The notes under the pieces were generated by a model. The model had not been told where the DNA came from, did no database searches, and worked only from the letters and a program-made list of their open reading frames with translations. A stretch of DNA of 64,000 nucleotides from Triangularia verruculosa (Eukaryota > Ascomycota > Sordariomycetes > Sordariales > Podosporaceae), in NCBI GenBank assembly GCA_033296885.1, contig MU863919.1, positions 186,001 through 250,000 on the forward strand, read 5' to 3'. A program made the position numbers and the translations under genes. Shown piece by piece: positions 45,310 to 57,788 of this stretch. Within the stretch, counting starts at the first letter, position 1. Each line of letters opens with the position of its first letter.

Positions 45310-46070
45310 TATCGTGGGCGGTGGAGGAGGTGGTGGCTGGGCATAGTCGTGTCTTAATCGTGCTGTGTTTGATGTTGAGTGTGAACAAGGTGAATATCCA
45401 ACTTGTTACGGAAGTTGATAGCTGGGTATGATGAACGCGCAATCCCGTTGTCGAAATTCGATAGTTGCACAGGGCAAGCTCCGGGTCTGCCGTTGAAGGG
45501 TTCAAGGCAAATGGGCGATTATGTCACACCACTGCGGGTAGGCAGGGATTAGGTAGCGGTTGGCCCACTGAACAAGGGCAGCTGATAAACTGATAAACCC
45601 CTCAACCGAGGGGCCGGGTTATCGCCCGTTTCCTGTGTCGTCACCGTTACCACCAGAGCTACTCAACGGCCACTGACGGCGTCATCTCTAATTTTGTATG
45701 TAGCATTATTCACAGGTAATATGCAGGATTAGGGTGCTATCTGCGGCCATCTCAAAAGGGGTAAAAAGTCCCACGATCGAAGAAGGCAGATCCATCCGGA
45801 TCCGTGACCTTCTCCATCCAACAGATAGGCCCTTGCCCGTGTTCACCCCGCCTTTGTACCACGGCTTATTGGGTCATCACTTGAAGCTTGCAGGAAGGAG
45901 GGGTCGTGAGTGAGGCGAAAGACGAGACAGGTAAAATGGCTGTGTTCCCATCGCCGAGGTGGCTGTCTGCTGGCGGTTCTTGGAAACCATTGTTGTCTTC
46001 TACTCTGAAAAGCCACACCACCACTCTAAAACCACGATACTTTTCCTTGTCTACATATCTCAGAAACAAA
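45310..46070. other. Divergent promoter region (LMBR1 / aldehyde dehydrogenase)
   Basis: The two flanking genes start here and read outward. A frame in phase with the dehydrogenase extends upstream to about 45936, but the ATG at 46071 with context CAAAATGG gives the family-typical N-terminus. No repeats seen. Confidence 0.55.
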
Positions 46071-47613
46071 ATGGAGGTGGAACTTACAGCACCCAACGGC
46101 AGAAAGTGGTCTCAGCCTCTGGGTCTCTTCATCAACAATGAGTTTGTCAAGAGTAGCAATGAGCAAAAGCTTGCTTCTATTAACCCCACGTGCGTCCACC
46201 TTCCATGAGAGGCCGTTAGGTCATGTTGCTGATATCCACCATAGAACCGAGGAGGAAATCTGCTCCGTCTATGCTGCCACATCTGATGATATCGACACAG
46301 CTGTAGCAGCGGCCCGCAAGGCCTTCAAGGACCCATCATGGAAGTCCCTCAGCGGCACTGAGCGCGGCGCTCTCATGGTCAAGCTCGCCGATTTGGTGTC
46401 ACAACACGCTGAAACTCTGGCCACCATCGAGTGCCTTGACAATGGCAAACCATACACCACAGCCCTCACTGAAAACGTCCCTGACGTCGTCAATGTTTTC
46501 AGGTACTACGGTGGTTACGCCGACAAGAACTTCGGCCAAGTCATCGACGTCGGCCCAGCTAAATTCGCCTACACAGTCAAGGAGCCGTTGGGCGTATGTG
46601 GTCAAATCATCCCGTGGAACTACCCCCTCGACATGGCCGCCTGGAAACTCGGCCCGGCCCTCTGCTGCGGCAACACCGTCGTCCTGAAGCTCGCCGAACA
46701 AACCCCCCTCTCCGTGCTCTACCTCGCCAAGCTCATCAAGGAAGCCGGTTTCCCCCCAGGCGTAGTAAACATCATCAACGGCTACGGCCGCGAAGCCGGT
46801 GCCGCCCTTGTCCAGCACCCACAAGTGGACAAGATCGCCTTCACCGGCAGCACCGCCACCGGCAAGGAGATCATGAAGATGGCCTCGACCACCATGAAGA
46901 ACATCACTCTCGAGACCGGCGGCAAGTCGCCTCTTATCGTCTTTGAGGATGCCGACCTCGACCTCGCCGCGACGTGGTCTCACATCGGCATCATGAGCAA
47001 CCAAGGCCAGATCTGCACGGCCACCTCCCGTATCCTCGTCCACGAGAAGATTTATGACGAGTTCACTGAGAAGTTCAAGGCCAAGATCCAGGAGATTTCC
47101 GTGCTGGGTGACCCCTTTGAGGAGAGTACCTTCCAGGGCCCTCAAGTAACAAAGCAACAGTACGAGCGTGTGCTGTCTTATATCAACATTGGCAAGGAGG
47201 AAGGCGCAACAGTTTTCCTTGGTGGTGAGGCCGCTCCTCAAAAGGGCAAGGGCTTCTTCATTGCGCCGACAGTGTTCACCAATGTCAAGCCAACGATGAA
47301 GATCTACCGCGACGAGATCTTTGGTCCTTGCGTTGCTATCGCCTCGTTCAAGACGGAGGAGGAAGCTGTTGAGATGGCTAATGACAGCACGTATGGTCTA
47401 GGTGCAGCACTCTTCACCAGAGACTTGAACCGGGCGCACAGGGTGGCGAGGGAGATTGAGGCTGGCATGGTCTGGATCAACAGCAGTAATGATTCAGACT
47501 TCAGGGTTCCATTTGGTGGCGTGAAGCAGTCTGGTATTGGGAGGGAGCTGGGTGAGGCTGGGTTGGCGCCGTATTCCAATGTGAAGGCTATTCACGTGAA
47601 TATGGCGGCCTAA
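46071..47613 (+). CDS. NAD(P)+-dependent aldehyde dehydrogenase
   Basis: Two exons: 46071-46189 and 46245-47613, joined by a 55-bp intron (GTGCGT donor, TAG acceptor), giving 495 residues, the usual length of class 1/2 enzymes. It oxidises aldehydes such as acetaldehyde to acids in the cytosol. Visible signatures: INPTTEEEICSVYAATSDDID near the N-terminus, the IPWNYPLDMAAWKLGPAL cofactor region, FTGSTATGKEIM, catalytic general base Glu263 in LETGGKSP and catalytic nucleophile Cys297 in NQGQICTATSR. EIFGPC and PFGGVKQSGIGRELG are present near the C-terminus. There is no mitochondrial presequence, so a cytosolic or ALDA-like role is favoured. Both catalytic residues are intact. Confidence 0.95.
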
Positions 47614-48296
47614 AAGGGTTGTATCATTGTACCTAAATTGAATCAATGAATATTGAAATGCATTTCCAGGTTCTGATGGGGAATGAGCAGTTGGCGGCGT
47701 AGAAATGAATGTCCATATGTGTCCAAGCAGCTTCTTTCTCAAAGGACAGACAGTCGAAGCTCTTAAGCATTGGTAAAGTATCACGAAGATCCCCCAGTTA
47801 CCCCAGGATTTGCGATGGAGATGGAGTTGAGGAGGTGCATGAATCTGATCGGCCCGACGTCATCCCCCCCAGCGTTCCATGGCGCTGGGGTGAAGCTCGA
47901 CCCCTGTCATACTGCCAAGCTCTGCTAGACACAGATGATGATTGGCTGGACTCGAAGGCAAGCAAAAAACCGGGATCCACTTCACGACTTTTGGGCCACG
48001 GCCAGACTTCCTGGGTAGGGCCGTCTTCCAGCATTGTCTCCACGTGTCGCATTCGACAACTCTCGAGATATTCGTTCACTACTGGCATTCTATAAGAGAC
48101 CCTCATAGCCTTGTGTGTTTCTGTTCTTCTCGTCTCGCCATTGAGATTTTCTGACAGGTTTCACTGCTTTTGGCCTTGCGCGCGCAGCCGTCCGTCTCGA
48201 ATATTTCGTCATTGCGCCATCTGAACTCCACGAACCTCAAACCGCAACCCCCCCTTTTTCAAGCCCAACCACTGCTTCTACGCTATTCGCAGGCCC
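47614..48296. other. Intergenic, SEC12 promoter
   Basis: Begins with the 3' region of the dehydrogenase gene and ends with the SEC12 leader. No gene recognised. Confidence 0.55.
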
Positions 48297-50201
48297 ATGG
48301 CGCCTCTGATCCCCTCGGCCGAGATTCGGCTCTCCTATCCTCTGTACGCTCTCGACTTTGACCCGCAAGATGCCAACAGACTGGTCGTTGGTGGTGGAGG
48401 CGGGGCTGGCAAAACTGGTGTAGGAAACCGGATCAGCGTCCTCGACACCTCGACAAAGGAAGCGCTTCAGGTCGTCTCCGAAATCGATCTTGGCCGCGAC
48501 GAAGATAGCGTCAACACCGTCGCCGTAGGTCCGCGCAAGAAGAACTCGGTTTTGGTCTATGCCGGCATCAATTCGAGTGAGGAGGATGTCAAGAAGGGGA
48601 AGAATGAACACTTTAGGGTATTCGCCGCTGATCTACCTTCCAAGACTAAGGCTGCTGCTGGAGGGCCCAGGATTGCGGAGCTGTCTCGGTCTTCGCTCTT
48701 CACTACAAAAGATGATGAGGCTTATCAGAGAGTTTTGAGGTTATCACAGCCATATGAAGGGTCAAAGCAGATTGGAGCTGTCGCAACGGGTGTCTACCGG
48801 GCTGCAAAGGACCCGCAAATCGCCATCTTTGATGTACCCTCTGCGGCTGGGAACAACACTGCGCCGAAGCTGAGGGGGAACCTAGAGCTGGTGAAGGAGG
48901 CGATGGACATGGATATTATTCAAATCTCTGACAACGAGTACCAACTTGTCTACTGCGACGATTACGATATCCACACCCTCGATATCAACAACAAGGCGGA
49001 CTCCAAAGACTTATACACAGTCTGGACCATGCCACACGACGAGTCCATGGGCGCCAAAGAGCGTCCTTCTTTCCGATCCATACGCTATCTCACTCCCACC
49101 TTTGTCCTCTGCGTCGCCAACCTTCCCCAAGCGGGCGGCTGCGTCCTCCAAGGCTTCCGTCTCCCTAACCCAGCCGACGTTGGCAAAGAAGGCAAAGAAG
49201 GAAGGGCCCGTCTCGCCCTTTCTGTTCATCTCCCCAAAAACGTCCGCCGCGGCACCGGCCTCGCAGTCCGCAACCTCTCTCCGCCAACCAGCCCCTCCCA
49301 GCCCCAAGGCGACGCCCAATTCATCATCGCTGTCACAGGTCAAGACAGCTCCATCACCCTCTACACCCTCGAGCACCAAGCCCTCGCCGGCCTCACCCTC
49401 ATCGCCAACTGCCACATCATCACCACCCTCAAAGAAGTCCACCCCGGTCCCATTTCTGGTCTAACCTTCTCCAACTTTGTCCCTCCAGCCCCCGGAGCTA
49501 AGTCTCAAGCATCACCAACAATCAAACTCGCATCGATAGGCTCCCTAGGAAACACATGCGTAGTCCACACCCTCCCCCTCAAGAAACTCCCCGCGTCCAC
49601 CTCCACCTCTTCCTCGGTCAAATCCCTCGTCCCGGCCCGCTACGTCATTGCGCTAAAGTCCCACGGGCCGGGGCACAAGGGGTTTTTATTCTTCCTCGCC
49701 ATCTCGGCGGTTTTCATCGCCATCTTTGCGCAAGCGCTCATGGAAGTCAACGGGCTCGCGCCCCCCATCCTCGGTACGAAGCACGTTGTTCCGGCGAGTT
49801 GGCAGGCTCCTTACATCAAGGGACTTAGGGAAGAAGCACGCCGGCTCAAGAAGCTCAAGGAGGAGGAGGAGGAACGGGTGAATCCGCTGGCCGATGTCCT
49901 AGAGGGAGTGCCGAAAGTGGTGGTCAGGCAGGATGAGAATGACGAGGGGGCGGGTGAGGGAGGGGGGGTGAAGATGGTGTTGAAGCAGGAGGAGGGGAGC
50001 GAGGAGATTAAAATGGTGGAGGAGGAAAAGTCGGGGGGGGAGGGGAAGGAGTGGGAGGAGTTGCCGGTTGAGCAGAAGGAGCTGTGGAAGAAGGCGTTGA
50101 AGAAGGCGGGGCATTGGGGGGAGGATGTGGGGGAGGCGGTGTTCAAGGGGGTGCTGTTTGGGGAGATTGGGGGGTTGGTGGGGGCTTTTGTTAGGGGGTG
50201 A
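48297..50201 (+). CDS. SEC12: Sec12-type guanine nucleotide exchange factor for Sar1
   Basis: A single exon of 634 residues. The N-terminal cytosolic seven-bladed propeller starts YPLYALDFDPQDANRLVVGGGGGAGKTGVGNRISVLD, which includes the glycine-rich K-loop that binds potassium and drives Sar1 GDP release. Further blade motifs are VRRGTGLAVR and GQDSSITLYTLEH. One membrane span lies at about 462-482 (FLFFLAISAVFIAIFAQAL), after RYVIALKSHGPGHKG, followed by a lumenal, strongly acidic Glu/Gly-rich tail. It anchors in the ER and starts COPII coat assembly. Length, topology and K-loop fit fungal Sec12. The tail is low-complexity and very G-rich at the DNA level. Confidence 0.92.
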   Translation: MAPLIPSAEIRLSYPLYALDFDPQDANRLVVGGGGGAGKTGVGNRISVLDTSTKEALQVVSEIDLGRDEDSVNTVAVGPRKKNSVLVYAGINSSEEDVKKGKNEHFRVFAADLPSKTKAAAGGPRIAELSRSSLFTTKDDEAYQRVLRLSQPYEGSKQIGAVATGVYRAAKDPQIAIFDVPSAAGNNTAPKLRGNLELVKEAMDMDIIQISDNEYQLVYCDDYDIHTLDINNKADSKDLYTVWTMPHDESMGAKERPSFRSIRYLTPTFVLCVANLPQAGGCVLQGFRLPNPADVGKEGKEGRARLALSVHLPKNVRRGTGLAVRNLSPPTSPSQPQGDAQFIIAVTGQDSSITLYTLEHQALAGLTLIANCHIITTLKEVHPGPISGLTFSNFVPPAPGAKSQASPTIKLASIGSLGNTCVVHTLPLKKLPASTSTSSSVKSLVPARYVIALKSHGPGHKGFLFFLAISAVFIAIFAQALMEVNGLAPPILGTKHVVPASWQAPYIKGLREEARRLKKLKEEEEERVNPLADVLEGVPKVVVRQDENDEGAGEGGGVKMVLKQEEGSEEIKMVEEEKSGGEGKEWEELPVEQKELWKKALKKAGHWGEDVGEAVFKGVLFGEIGGLVGAFVRG

Positions 50202-50994
50202 TTGAGGTGCAAAACGGAGAAAAGGATGGAGGAATGAGTTAATGTAGATTGGATTGTGATGCCTTTTGTATGTATGGGTTATGAAAGGCAAGAGGGAAAG
50301 GGAGGGGGGATGGGAAAAAGAGTAATCAATATGTTTTTTTTTTTTTGGTTATTGGATGGGAGATATTTCCCCTTGTGCAGTTGTTTTATTTGACTTTTGT
50401 TCTTCACTTGGATATTCAGTAATCCCATATTTGACCGGTGTTGACCTTGTTTTGAGAGAAGGGGGCGCCAACATTGTGCGGGAGGTGGCTTTGACATCTT
50501 GACCACTTGCCGCCGCGGTTACATGGAAATGGCTGTGTCTGTATAATATACCTGCTGTAGTCGGATTGTCCGCGGCGAATAATATAGGTTGATAGATAAC
50601 AGCGAGAATATGACTGCGTAATCTTCGCCTTAGGACCAAGTCTGATTTCTGTCCGCCACAAAATAACCATACATGGTGGTGCCCCCCCCTGACATGTTGA
50701 CAATAGTCTCTAAGCCCCCAAAACCTCATTCTATTTTGCCATATGGCAAGTCCATGCTACGGACCTTGTCTACACGACTCTAGCAACAAAAAAAGGCCTG
50801 CCAAACAATGCTAAATAAATGCTCAAACGCTAACCTGATGATCCATGACCCGAGCAATAGCTTTGACAATGCCACGCATCCATGCGCATGCTTCTGATAT
50901 ACCTATACCAGTCCTCCGTACCGCCTATCCATATTCCTCCGGTAGCTCCATTCATCAATATTATGATGCTCGAAAATAGTCCCATCACTTTTTC
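50202..50994. other. Convergent intergenic region
   Basis: 3' space between SEC12 (plus) and the unrecognised minus-strand gene. A poly-T run lies near 50335-50347. No gene recognised. Confidence 0.55.
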
Positions 50995-52841
50995 TCAAAC
51001 AAAAACATCCACCTCTACCACGCCGCCAGCCCGCCTCAAGTTGTAAATCGACAAGACAGCTTGGTCCCACTCCTCCGTCGTGGTAATAAGCCTCCTGCCA
51101 TACGGCGTCTGAATCCACATGTGCGGTTTTCTATACTGCGCTTGCTCAAACGACGCCATCAGCCCTTCAAAGGCACCTTCCGATATTATCGAGTCGGTGT
51201 GTTTGAACTCGAAGGGGGAGTGGATAAGGTCACTACTGTCGGCGCCGTCCTTGACAAAGATGCGGTATGTGAGCTTAGCGTTCGGCGGGATCTCTACCTC
51301 GTAGATATCTTGATCTTGGAGACCAGCCAACGACTTGGCCCACTTGCGCTTCTTGTTGATGGTTACCTCGCTGACCAAGGAAGCAAAGAACGATCGGCTG
51401 TTCGCTGATGTTATTTCTGGCTCGGTTTGTGCAGGTTCTGGCTGTGTTGCTTCGGGTGCCTCGCGAATTGGAAGGGTAGGAGACGTTCCCGTGGGTGGTG
51501 TTGGAAGCTGCGCAACCCGCTGGGCTTTCCGCGTCGAGACAGCCAGATCGGTGCTTTCCCATAAGGCCTGCACATCGGGAATATGCCCGTCCGGGGGAGT
51601 GCATGGTCGCGGTGTGGTAGAAGGTCGCGGTGTGATGGGTGCGATGTCGGACTGCAATTCTGTTTCCGGAGTGCCGATTTGTGGTTGGTCAAGTGACGAG
51701 GGGGGAGTTGTCCGTGTTGAAGTTTCATCGCGTTTCCGGCGAGCGAGACTGTTTTGCTGGGTGACTCTGGACTTCAAATTATCCTGCACTCGGTAGACAA
51801 GCATGGCGAAGTAGAATAGAAGCTTCGTCGAGTCCTCGGGCCAGAACAATGTTCTGGTGTTGGCAGTCCCATGATGGCCGCCGAACCAGCGCGCCCCCCA
51901 ACCTTCTTTCGCCAGTATTTGGTAGGCCAGCTTCACCACAAACATTTTGGTATGGGTAGGGCTGAAGCTCTTATCGCACCTCACCTCCTGAATGAGATCG
52001 GCGAATTGCTGGGCCTCAAGATACTCGTGAAGGTCCTTTTTCAGGTACTTGCCGTTACCTACGGGCAGCTGAAGCAGGCCATAAAGCTCTTCGTATTTCT
52101 GGGCTCGTCCTGGAATGATGTTAGCATTGAATAAGCCTCAGAAAAAAGGCTGGAGGGGGACTTACTGAGGGTGATATATTCCCAGACCTTTGCAAGCTGG
52201 ATATCATCATCGATCTGGCGCGGAAGCTTCAAAGCGCTGGTGGAAGCGCTCTGAGAATAGCGAAGCCCATGGATCTGGTGAAGATAAATGACGGAAGAAT
52301 CCTCCATGTTCTCCCCATCTTGGGCCGGAATCATGTGTTGGCCATCTTCCGAAGCATCTGTAGGGGCATTAACATGCTGATCTTGATCTTGACTCGCCCA
52401 ATCGACCTCCAAGAGTTTACTGAGTTCCGCGTGCCATGCAGCCGTGTCGGCGGTCATGTCACCTGGCAGGAACTCGAGATCTCCTGGTAGCGCAGCTCCG
52501 GCACTGAGAGGCTCATTGTGAGGATATTGGGTACTACTAACCACGAGGCCACCTGAAGTGTGTCCATCCTGATGCGATAAAGGGGCACCAAGAGGATCAG
52601 GGACAACGGGCAAAGTGAGCTGAAAAACAGGCTCTGCTTGTACCCTTGGCAGAGTGAGCTCGCAGACGGGCTCTTTTGTTGAAGTCGTCGGGGGGTCGAT
52701 GGCGGGATCCGAGGGACCTTCTTCGAATAAAAGAGAAGAGAGCTCGACCTCGTCATCAAGGCCGTCGCCAAAAAGCGAATCCAAGTCGTTGTCGCTATCT
52801 CCGAGGTCAGAGAGAGGTTGAGATTCAAAAGTTTGGGTCAT
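50995..52841 (-). CDS. Unrecognised protein, 596 residues
   Basis: Two exons: 52841-52166 and 52109-50995, joined by a 56-bp intron with perfect signals (GTAAGT donor, TGCTAAC branch, CAG acceptor). The N-terminal 220 residues are acidic and probably disordered (DLGDSDNDLDSLFGDGLDDE). A folded-looking segment follows across the junction: DDIQLAKVWEYI, then RAQKYEELYGLLQLPVGNGKYLKKDLHEYLEAQQFADLIQEVR and FVVKLAYQILAKEGWGARWFGG. A Pro/Thr-rich linker leads to a C-terminal domain (KRKWAKSLAGLQDQDIYEVE through WDQAVLSIYNLRRAGGVVEVDVFV) with a beta-rich look. There is no signal peptide, membrane span or known motif. I do not recognise the family; a nuclear or cytoplasmic scaffold is only a guess. 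Confidence 0.8.
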
Positions 52842-55800
52842 CTTGATGATGAGATGTGGCCATTTGATGCACAATGCGTGAAGCAACTGGAGAGAAGTTC
52901 GCGCTGTGCTGCCTGAGACTCAAGTTGTCCCGTGAAGTCAATTTTGAGGACCAGTCGCGCTCCAGGTCTGCAAGCGCGTCCTCAATTAAGCTCCGATAAG
53001 CTGATAAGAAGACCCTAACCCTGGTTTCCACCCCAACCGTCAACCGATCGTGCCTTCCCTTCATTTTGATGGAAGGAAATGATGGTTGCACTGGCAATTT
53101 CTTGTGGAGGTGGGACCGAGGTTCCTCATAAATCATCTTCTCAGACTCTTTGTATCTCTGGCTCATTCAGCGTGCCTGACGATACGGCATTGCTGGCGAT
53201 GGCGCCTGTTTGTTTACATTCTCCTTTGTTTCCTCGCCTGCCCTACATCAAGTTCTGGGATTTTGCATCCTGAAAAGGAGCCTGATCTTCTCGAACTCGG
53301 GATACTACGGTTACTTTACCAGCGGTTCGTGTCTTTTGCCTGCCATTTTTCATTCCCGAAAAACGGCTCAACCTGCTCGGCACCACAAACCACACCCTGT
53401 CTGCACACCGGTGCCCGGTTTTCAGAGGCAATGCTGGCAGGTTCAGGTAGCAAAACTGATCGATGATTCTGGTAGATTACCCATTATTGCAATCCTTTTT
53501 CTCGACTAACCGAGGCAAACAGTCCAGGTCTTCGTCTTCGGCTCTGAGTGCATATTTCCTTCGCCAGATCGACCGGGATGTTATTGACGAACCCGGTATG
53601 CCGGCCAAGTTCACCGTTTAATCCAATAAATACCCAAGATAAGCGAATGATTTGTTACCACTCATTCTTCCCGGTCGAAAGTGTTCCAACTGACTCGGTG
53701 ACCGGACGATTTCCGGAAGAATGCCCAGACCACGAAGCGTGTCACCTGCCATTGCTTCTTTCCATACAACTGAGAGCACCCTTGACGAGCATGGCCTATC
53801 ACCATGGATAGCCGGTGATGGGCTTCAACTGTCCAGTAAGGCACGCCCTTTCGACGCCGCGAATTGCCGTCTGCTTGACTCACCGACCTCCCGCAAGTGA
53901 CAGGACGTCGTGATTTGCCCAGACCCAAGACGAATCTTGCCCCAGATTTGGGGTACGTCAGCAACCGCTCTTGAATGCACAGTGTTCTCTGTTCAAGTAC
54001 TGCTTGCTCATCAAAATCTGTTTTCGTTGGCCACGAAAATGACAAGACAGGTCGAGTGGTGGCCAGCATCCTGCCCACCGAGGTAGCAACCCACCCGCCT
54101 CGATCCTGCCTCCGAATAGTGCCATCTTCATAGGCATTCTTTGGTCTTACTGGATAATGATAGAGAACACGGCATCTCGCATGACTCCATCGACTCCTCC
54201 CTCGCCCCCTCCCCAGCCTGGCACTTTTACAAGCCAGTCGTCTATTGAATGCTCGCTATCTGCTCGCTGTAACTCGTCATCTCCAGTCAAGGCAGGGTCT
54301 GCGTTACCCCAAGCTTGCAGAGCATACTGTCAGCGGCATCTCTGCTACTGGTCAGTTCCATAAGCTGGCACGGGGAAGCCGCTCCCGCCCGCCGTCGATG
54401 TGACAGCAGCTGTGATGGTATTCCCACCCCCCTGGACCAGATGTCACTGGTCACGGGTCTCATCAACCCGTTTCTGAGGATGTCACTGTCATGTACCTGT
54501 CACCATCAAGAAGGTATCTGATCTTCGGGGCCCCGAAGACCTATCGTTTCTGACGGATCGGACCCCGAAGTCCCAGCCCCCCACATACCCCGAGCTCTGG
54601 CTGAGAAGCCACTTCCTTCCGGCGGCGACTTGGCCTCGCGGAGTAAGGAACCATAGTCTAGGAGCAAGTCCTTCTTTCTTTGTATGGCTGGTTCAAGAGT
54701 CCTACTCCGCAGATTTCCGAAATCCCCCGGTGTGCCCCCACCAAAATTACTACATTGACCCCAATTCAACCTCCAGGGTGCAGACATCAATGGAAGCCAG
54801 TCTGCATAGCACACGGTCCATGAATGATGTGGTATCACCGTCTTGGCCAGGGAGCTCTAGAGCTTTTGAGACGTCGAGACTGTTTGGTAAACGTTGGTAA
54901 CGATGTAGCTTCCGTCTGTGGAGGACTGGGAACCTTCAGAACGGTGATCTCGCTTACATGGCTGAACGTTCATCAAACAGGTCTCATCAACTCTTACAAC
55001 GTAAAACAAACTTGACTTGTGATATCATATTACGGGTACGGTTTCGAAATTCTGACGGATCACCAGCTGAGACCGAGTTTCGTTTCCTCAACCAAGGCAG
55101 CGTGTGGAGACATTACGGTTTCTCGTGTCTATCACTGGCAAGAAAAACAATATTTTCCTCCGTTTACACGATCTCGGGAGAGGCTGGAGATCTCCTTTTG
55201 TAACAAAGCTATGACCATGGTGGTTGCTTCTATCCAGCATTTCTGACGGCGTGTATGGCGTGCGGAACGGATCCATGAACGGCGCAACCCGTGAGACGTT
55301 TAAGTGAGAATATATACAAGATTACTAACAATCAGCCTGGATTTGGATCTGCTCTTGAACATCTTGAGATCTCCAGCGCCATTCAAGACAAACCCAACCT
55401 TGAAGCTGTCGCGACGAGCGATCCCAGCACCGTTTCTTCCTTGCCAATCTTTCTTACTACCACTCCACCACCTCGTCACAATGACTTAATCGATCATTGT
55501 CGTTCATCACCGCATTTCCATCTTGCATTTCATTATTTATGCCCCGATTTGAATGCTACAAAACTTGCAAATAATTTCTGCACATTTGCAACACGCTTCT
55601 TGATAGAAGTGGTGGGGTTTCTTTCTTGCCTTTTTTTTTTTTTTTTGCTCAACTGTGCACATCTGGGCATCAAGCAGCACATCAACAACGAACAGCACAA
55701 CCCCCCAGCTTCGGGCCAAAGCCCCGTACCAGAAAAAACAAACAGATCAAGCAAGCTAGCCACGTAGTCTTTAGGTGTTTCTTTTAGTTTTTTTCTCGCT

Positions 55801-56152
55801 ACCTGCTATTTTTGAAGTTTGGGTCCCGCTAGCTAACAATGCTGCGGAAGCGTGGGTTCAACGATGATGATGACGGAGGGGAAGGGCCGCTGTTGGTCCG
55901 TCCTGTCCGTTGAAGCCGTCTTGGGTTGTTATTAGTGATGGGCTGTCGTGTCCGTTTTTTTATTTCTGTCGAGAGTTGGACTGAGTTTGGAGTACAGCTT
56001 GATACAAAAGGTACCTATATGGAAGACAACTCAGAACGGTTTGATGAGTTCCAGAGGAACGAAATGTCTAACCTCAAACGGTCTATATACAATCTACACT
56101 TGTCTGTCTCTAACTTCTCTCTCTCTCTTTCTAAACAGTTCTACCACCCCAT
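52842..56152. other. Gene-free 3.3-kb stretch
   Basis: The left part is upstream of the 596-residue gene. Open frames at 53662-54078 (minus), 54506-54838 (minus) and 55291-55767 (plus) show no family signature, signal peptide or splice structure. A poly-T run is near 55631-55646 and a CT microsatellite near 56117-56131. Confidence 0.5.
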
Positions 56153-57788
56153 CTAAAGCTTAAACAAATCATGCCCCACCCCCGTAACCCCAACATGGAC
56201 TCTAAACAACCCCCCACCCAGCTCCTTGCTCTCCTCCCCATCCGCGGCATCATCATCGCCAGCAGTAGTGATGAACAGCTCCTCCCCGACAAACTCAACA
56301 CACGTGATGTTTCTCGTCGGCAGCCGGATCTCTCCAATCAGCTTGCCCTCCGGGCTCAGCTTGAGGACTCTAGACTCGCCGTAGACGGCATGCCAGATAT
56401 TACCCTCGACATCAACCCTAAAACCATCCGGCTCGCCCTTGCCGACGTGCTGGTAGAAGACCCTCTTGTTAGAGAGGGTTAGGGTGTCACCGGAGGCCGG
56501 GGAAGGATCATAGTCCCAGGCGATGACCTCGCGGGCGTTGGAGTGGGTGAAGTACATCGTCTTGTGATCCGGGGACCAGCCGACGGAGTTGGGGATAGTC
56601 AGGGAGGTGAGGGCTACCTTGGGGGGCTGGCTTTGGGAGAATTGGAAGAGGGATCCTAGTTTAGATCGGGTTAGTAGCTAAACCTGGCAACGATAATGGG
56701 TGAGGTATAGAGACAAGGTAAAATGCCTAACTTGGTAAGGCAGAGGGAAAAAAAAAAAGCTATCGCCGCTTGGGCACCGGAGTCGGGACGGGACGAAAAG
56801 AGCCGCGCGAAATGCCACATGGCAGCAAGCAGTTTGGAACCCGACTTGATGGGTTTAGTTTGAGTTCGTTGTACATGCATTGCATGACGCCGCCGCCGCA
56901 TGAGCATGAGCATGAGCATGAGCGTTTGACGGCGGGCTTTTGGACGGCGACTCCGATTCGTGAAGCAATCATCATGTTGTGTGTGTGTTTTGGTAACAAC
57001 GCAAGCTGCGGCTTGTTCTGTGTCGTGCTTTGCTCTCACTTGAGAACTAACCCATGGCGATACCTGGGGGGATGACGATGTGTTCGTTTCTTTTTCTTTT
57101 CCCTGTTCTTCCCTTCGGTTCTCCCATCCGATCGACATACACTTGGGAGAGAGAGGAGTTCCAACCTAGGTAGGTCTGCCACGTGTACAAAGCCTTTCAT
57201 GTAAGGTTGGTCGGGAACCCTGTTTGTGTGTGCAGAGGGTTTCTTGCTGCTTCCCCTGACCCTTCCCCGGAATATGCCAATTCAGGGTATCCGTCCAGAA
57301 GCTGCATGCCGTTGGGGGAGTGTGAAATGGGAAAGTGTAAGGGTAAAGTGAAAGAAAGTCTTACCCTCAGGCCTGAAATCGCCCTTGCCGAAATCGGTCA
57401 TGCTCCCCATCCAGAACCTGCCCTGGGGATCGACCGCGCCGTCATTGCTCCTGATTCTATCCAGGCCCTCCCCCTCGATCTTGGAGATGTAGAGGTACTC
57501 CCCCGTCTTTCTGTCCAGGATCGCAAGGCCCTGCTTGGCTCCGATCAGGATCTTGTCCGTGGGATCGAGGCCCTCGACATCAGCGGTGACGGTGACGGGC
57601 TCGTTGAAGGTGAGTGTGGTGAGGTCGGTTGGGTCGTTGATGGAGACGGTGTGAAGCTTCTTGTTCTTGATGTCGACGAAGCGGACGGTTTGGGTGGCGG
57701 GCTCGTAGTATGGGCCCTCGCCAAGGCCGCAGTGGAGGTTGAGATAGGGGGTCTTTACCTCCCAGACTTGGAAGTTTTCGGTGGACAT
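56153..57788 (-). CDS. SMP-30/gluconolactonase/LRE-like protein with a 709-bp intron
   Basis: Two exons: 57788-57365 and 56655-56153, together 308 residues, normal for the family. The fold is a six-bladed calcium-dependent propeller. Visible signatures are CGLGEGPYYEPATQTVRFVDI (entrance Glu), SNDGAVDPQGRFWMGSM (metal Asn/Asp), IPNSVGWSPDHKTMYFTHS (metal Asn, Asp) and KGEPDGFRVDVEGNIW. Members hydrolyse sugar lactones or related esters; the substrate here is unknown. The junction RPEG/SLFQF falls between conserved positions with no missing sequence, so the intron is really about 709 bp, ten times the window norm. Donor GTAAGA and acceptor CTAG are acceptable. A possible GPD-like second exon inside the intron was looked for and not found. 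Confidence 0.88.
56656..57364 (-). other. Unusually long intron of the SMP-30-like gene
   Basis: It is bounded by a GTAAGA donor and a CTAAACTAG acceptor region. It contains a CATGCTCATGCTCATG-type trinucleotide/hexanucleotide repeat near 56900-56925 and an A-run near 56750. No open frame inside has family resemblance. Confidence 0.7.

Noticed and set aside
46399..47241. Minus-strand 280-codon frame opposite aldehyde dehydrogenase
   Set aside because: Antisense shadow of strongly codon-biased sequence; Gly/Asp/Leu-rich with no motif.
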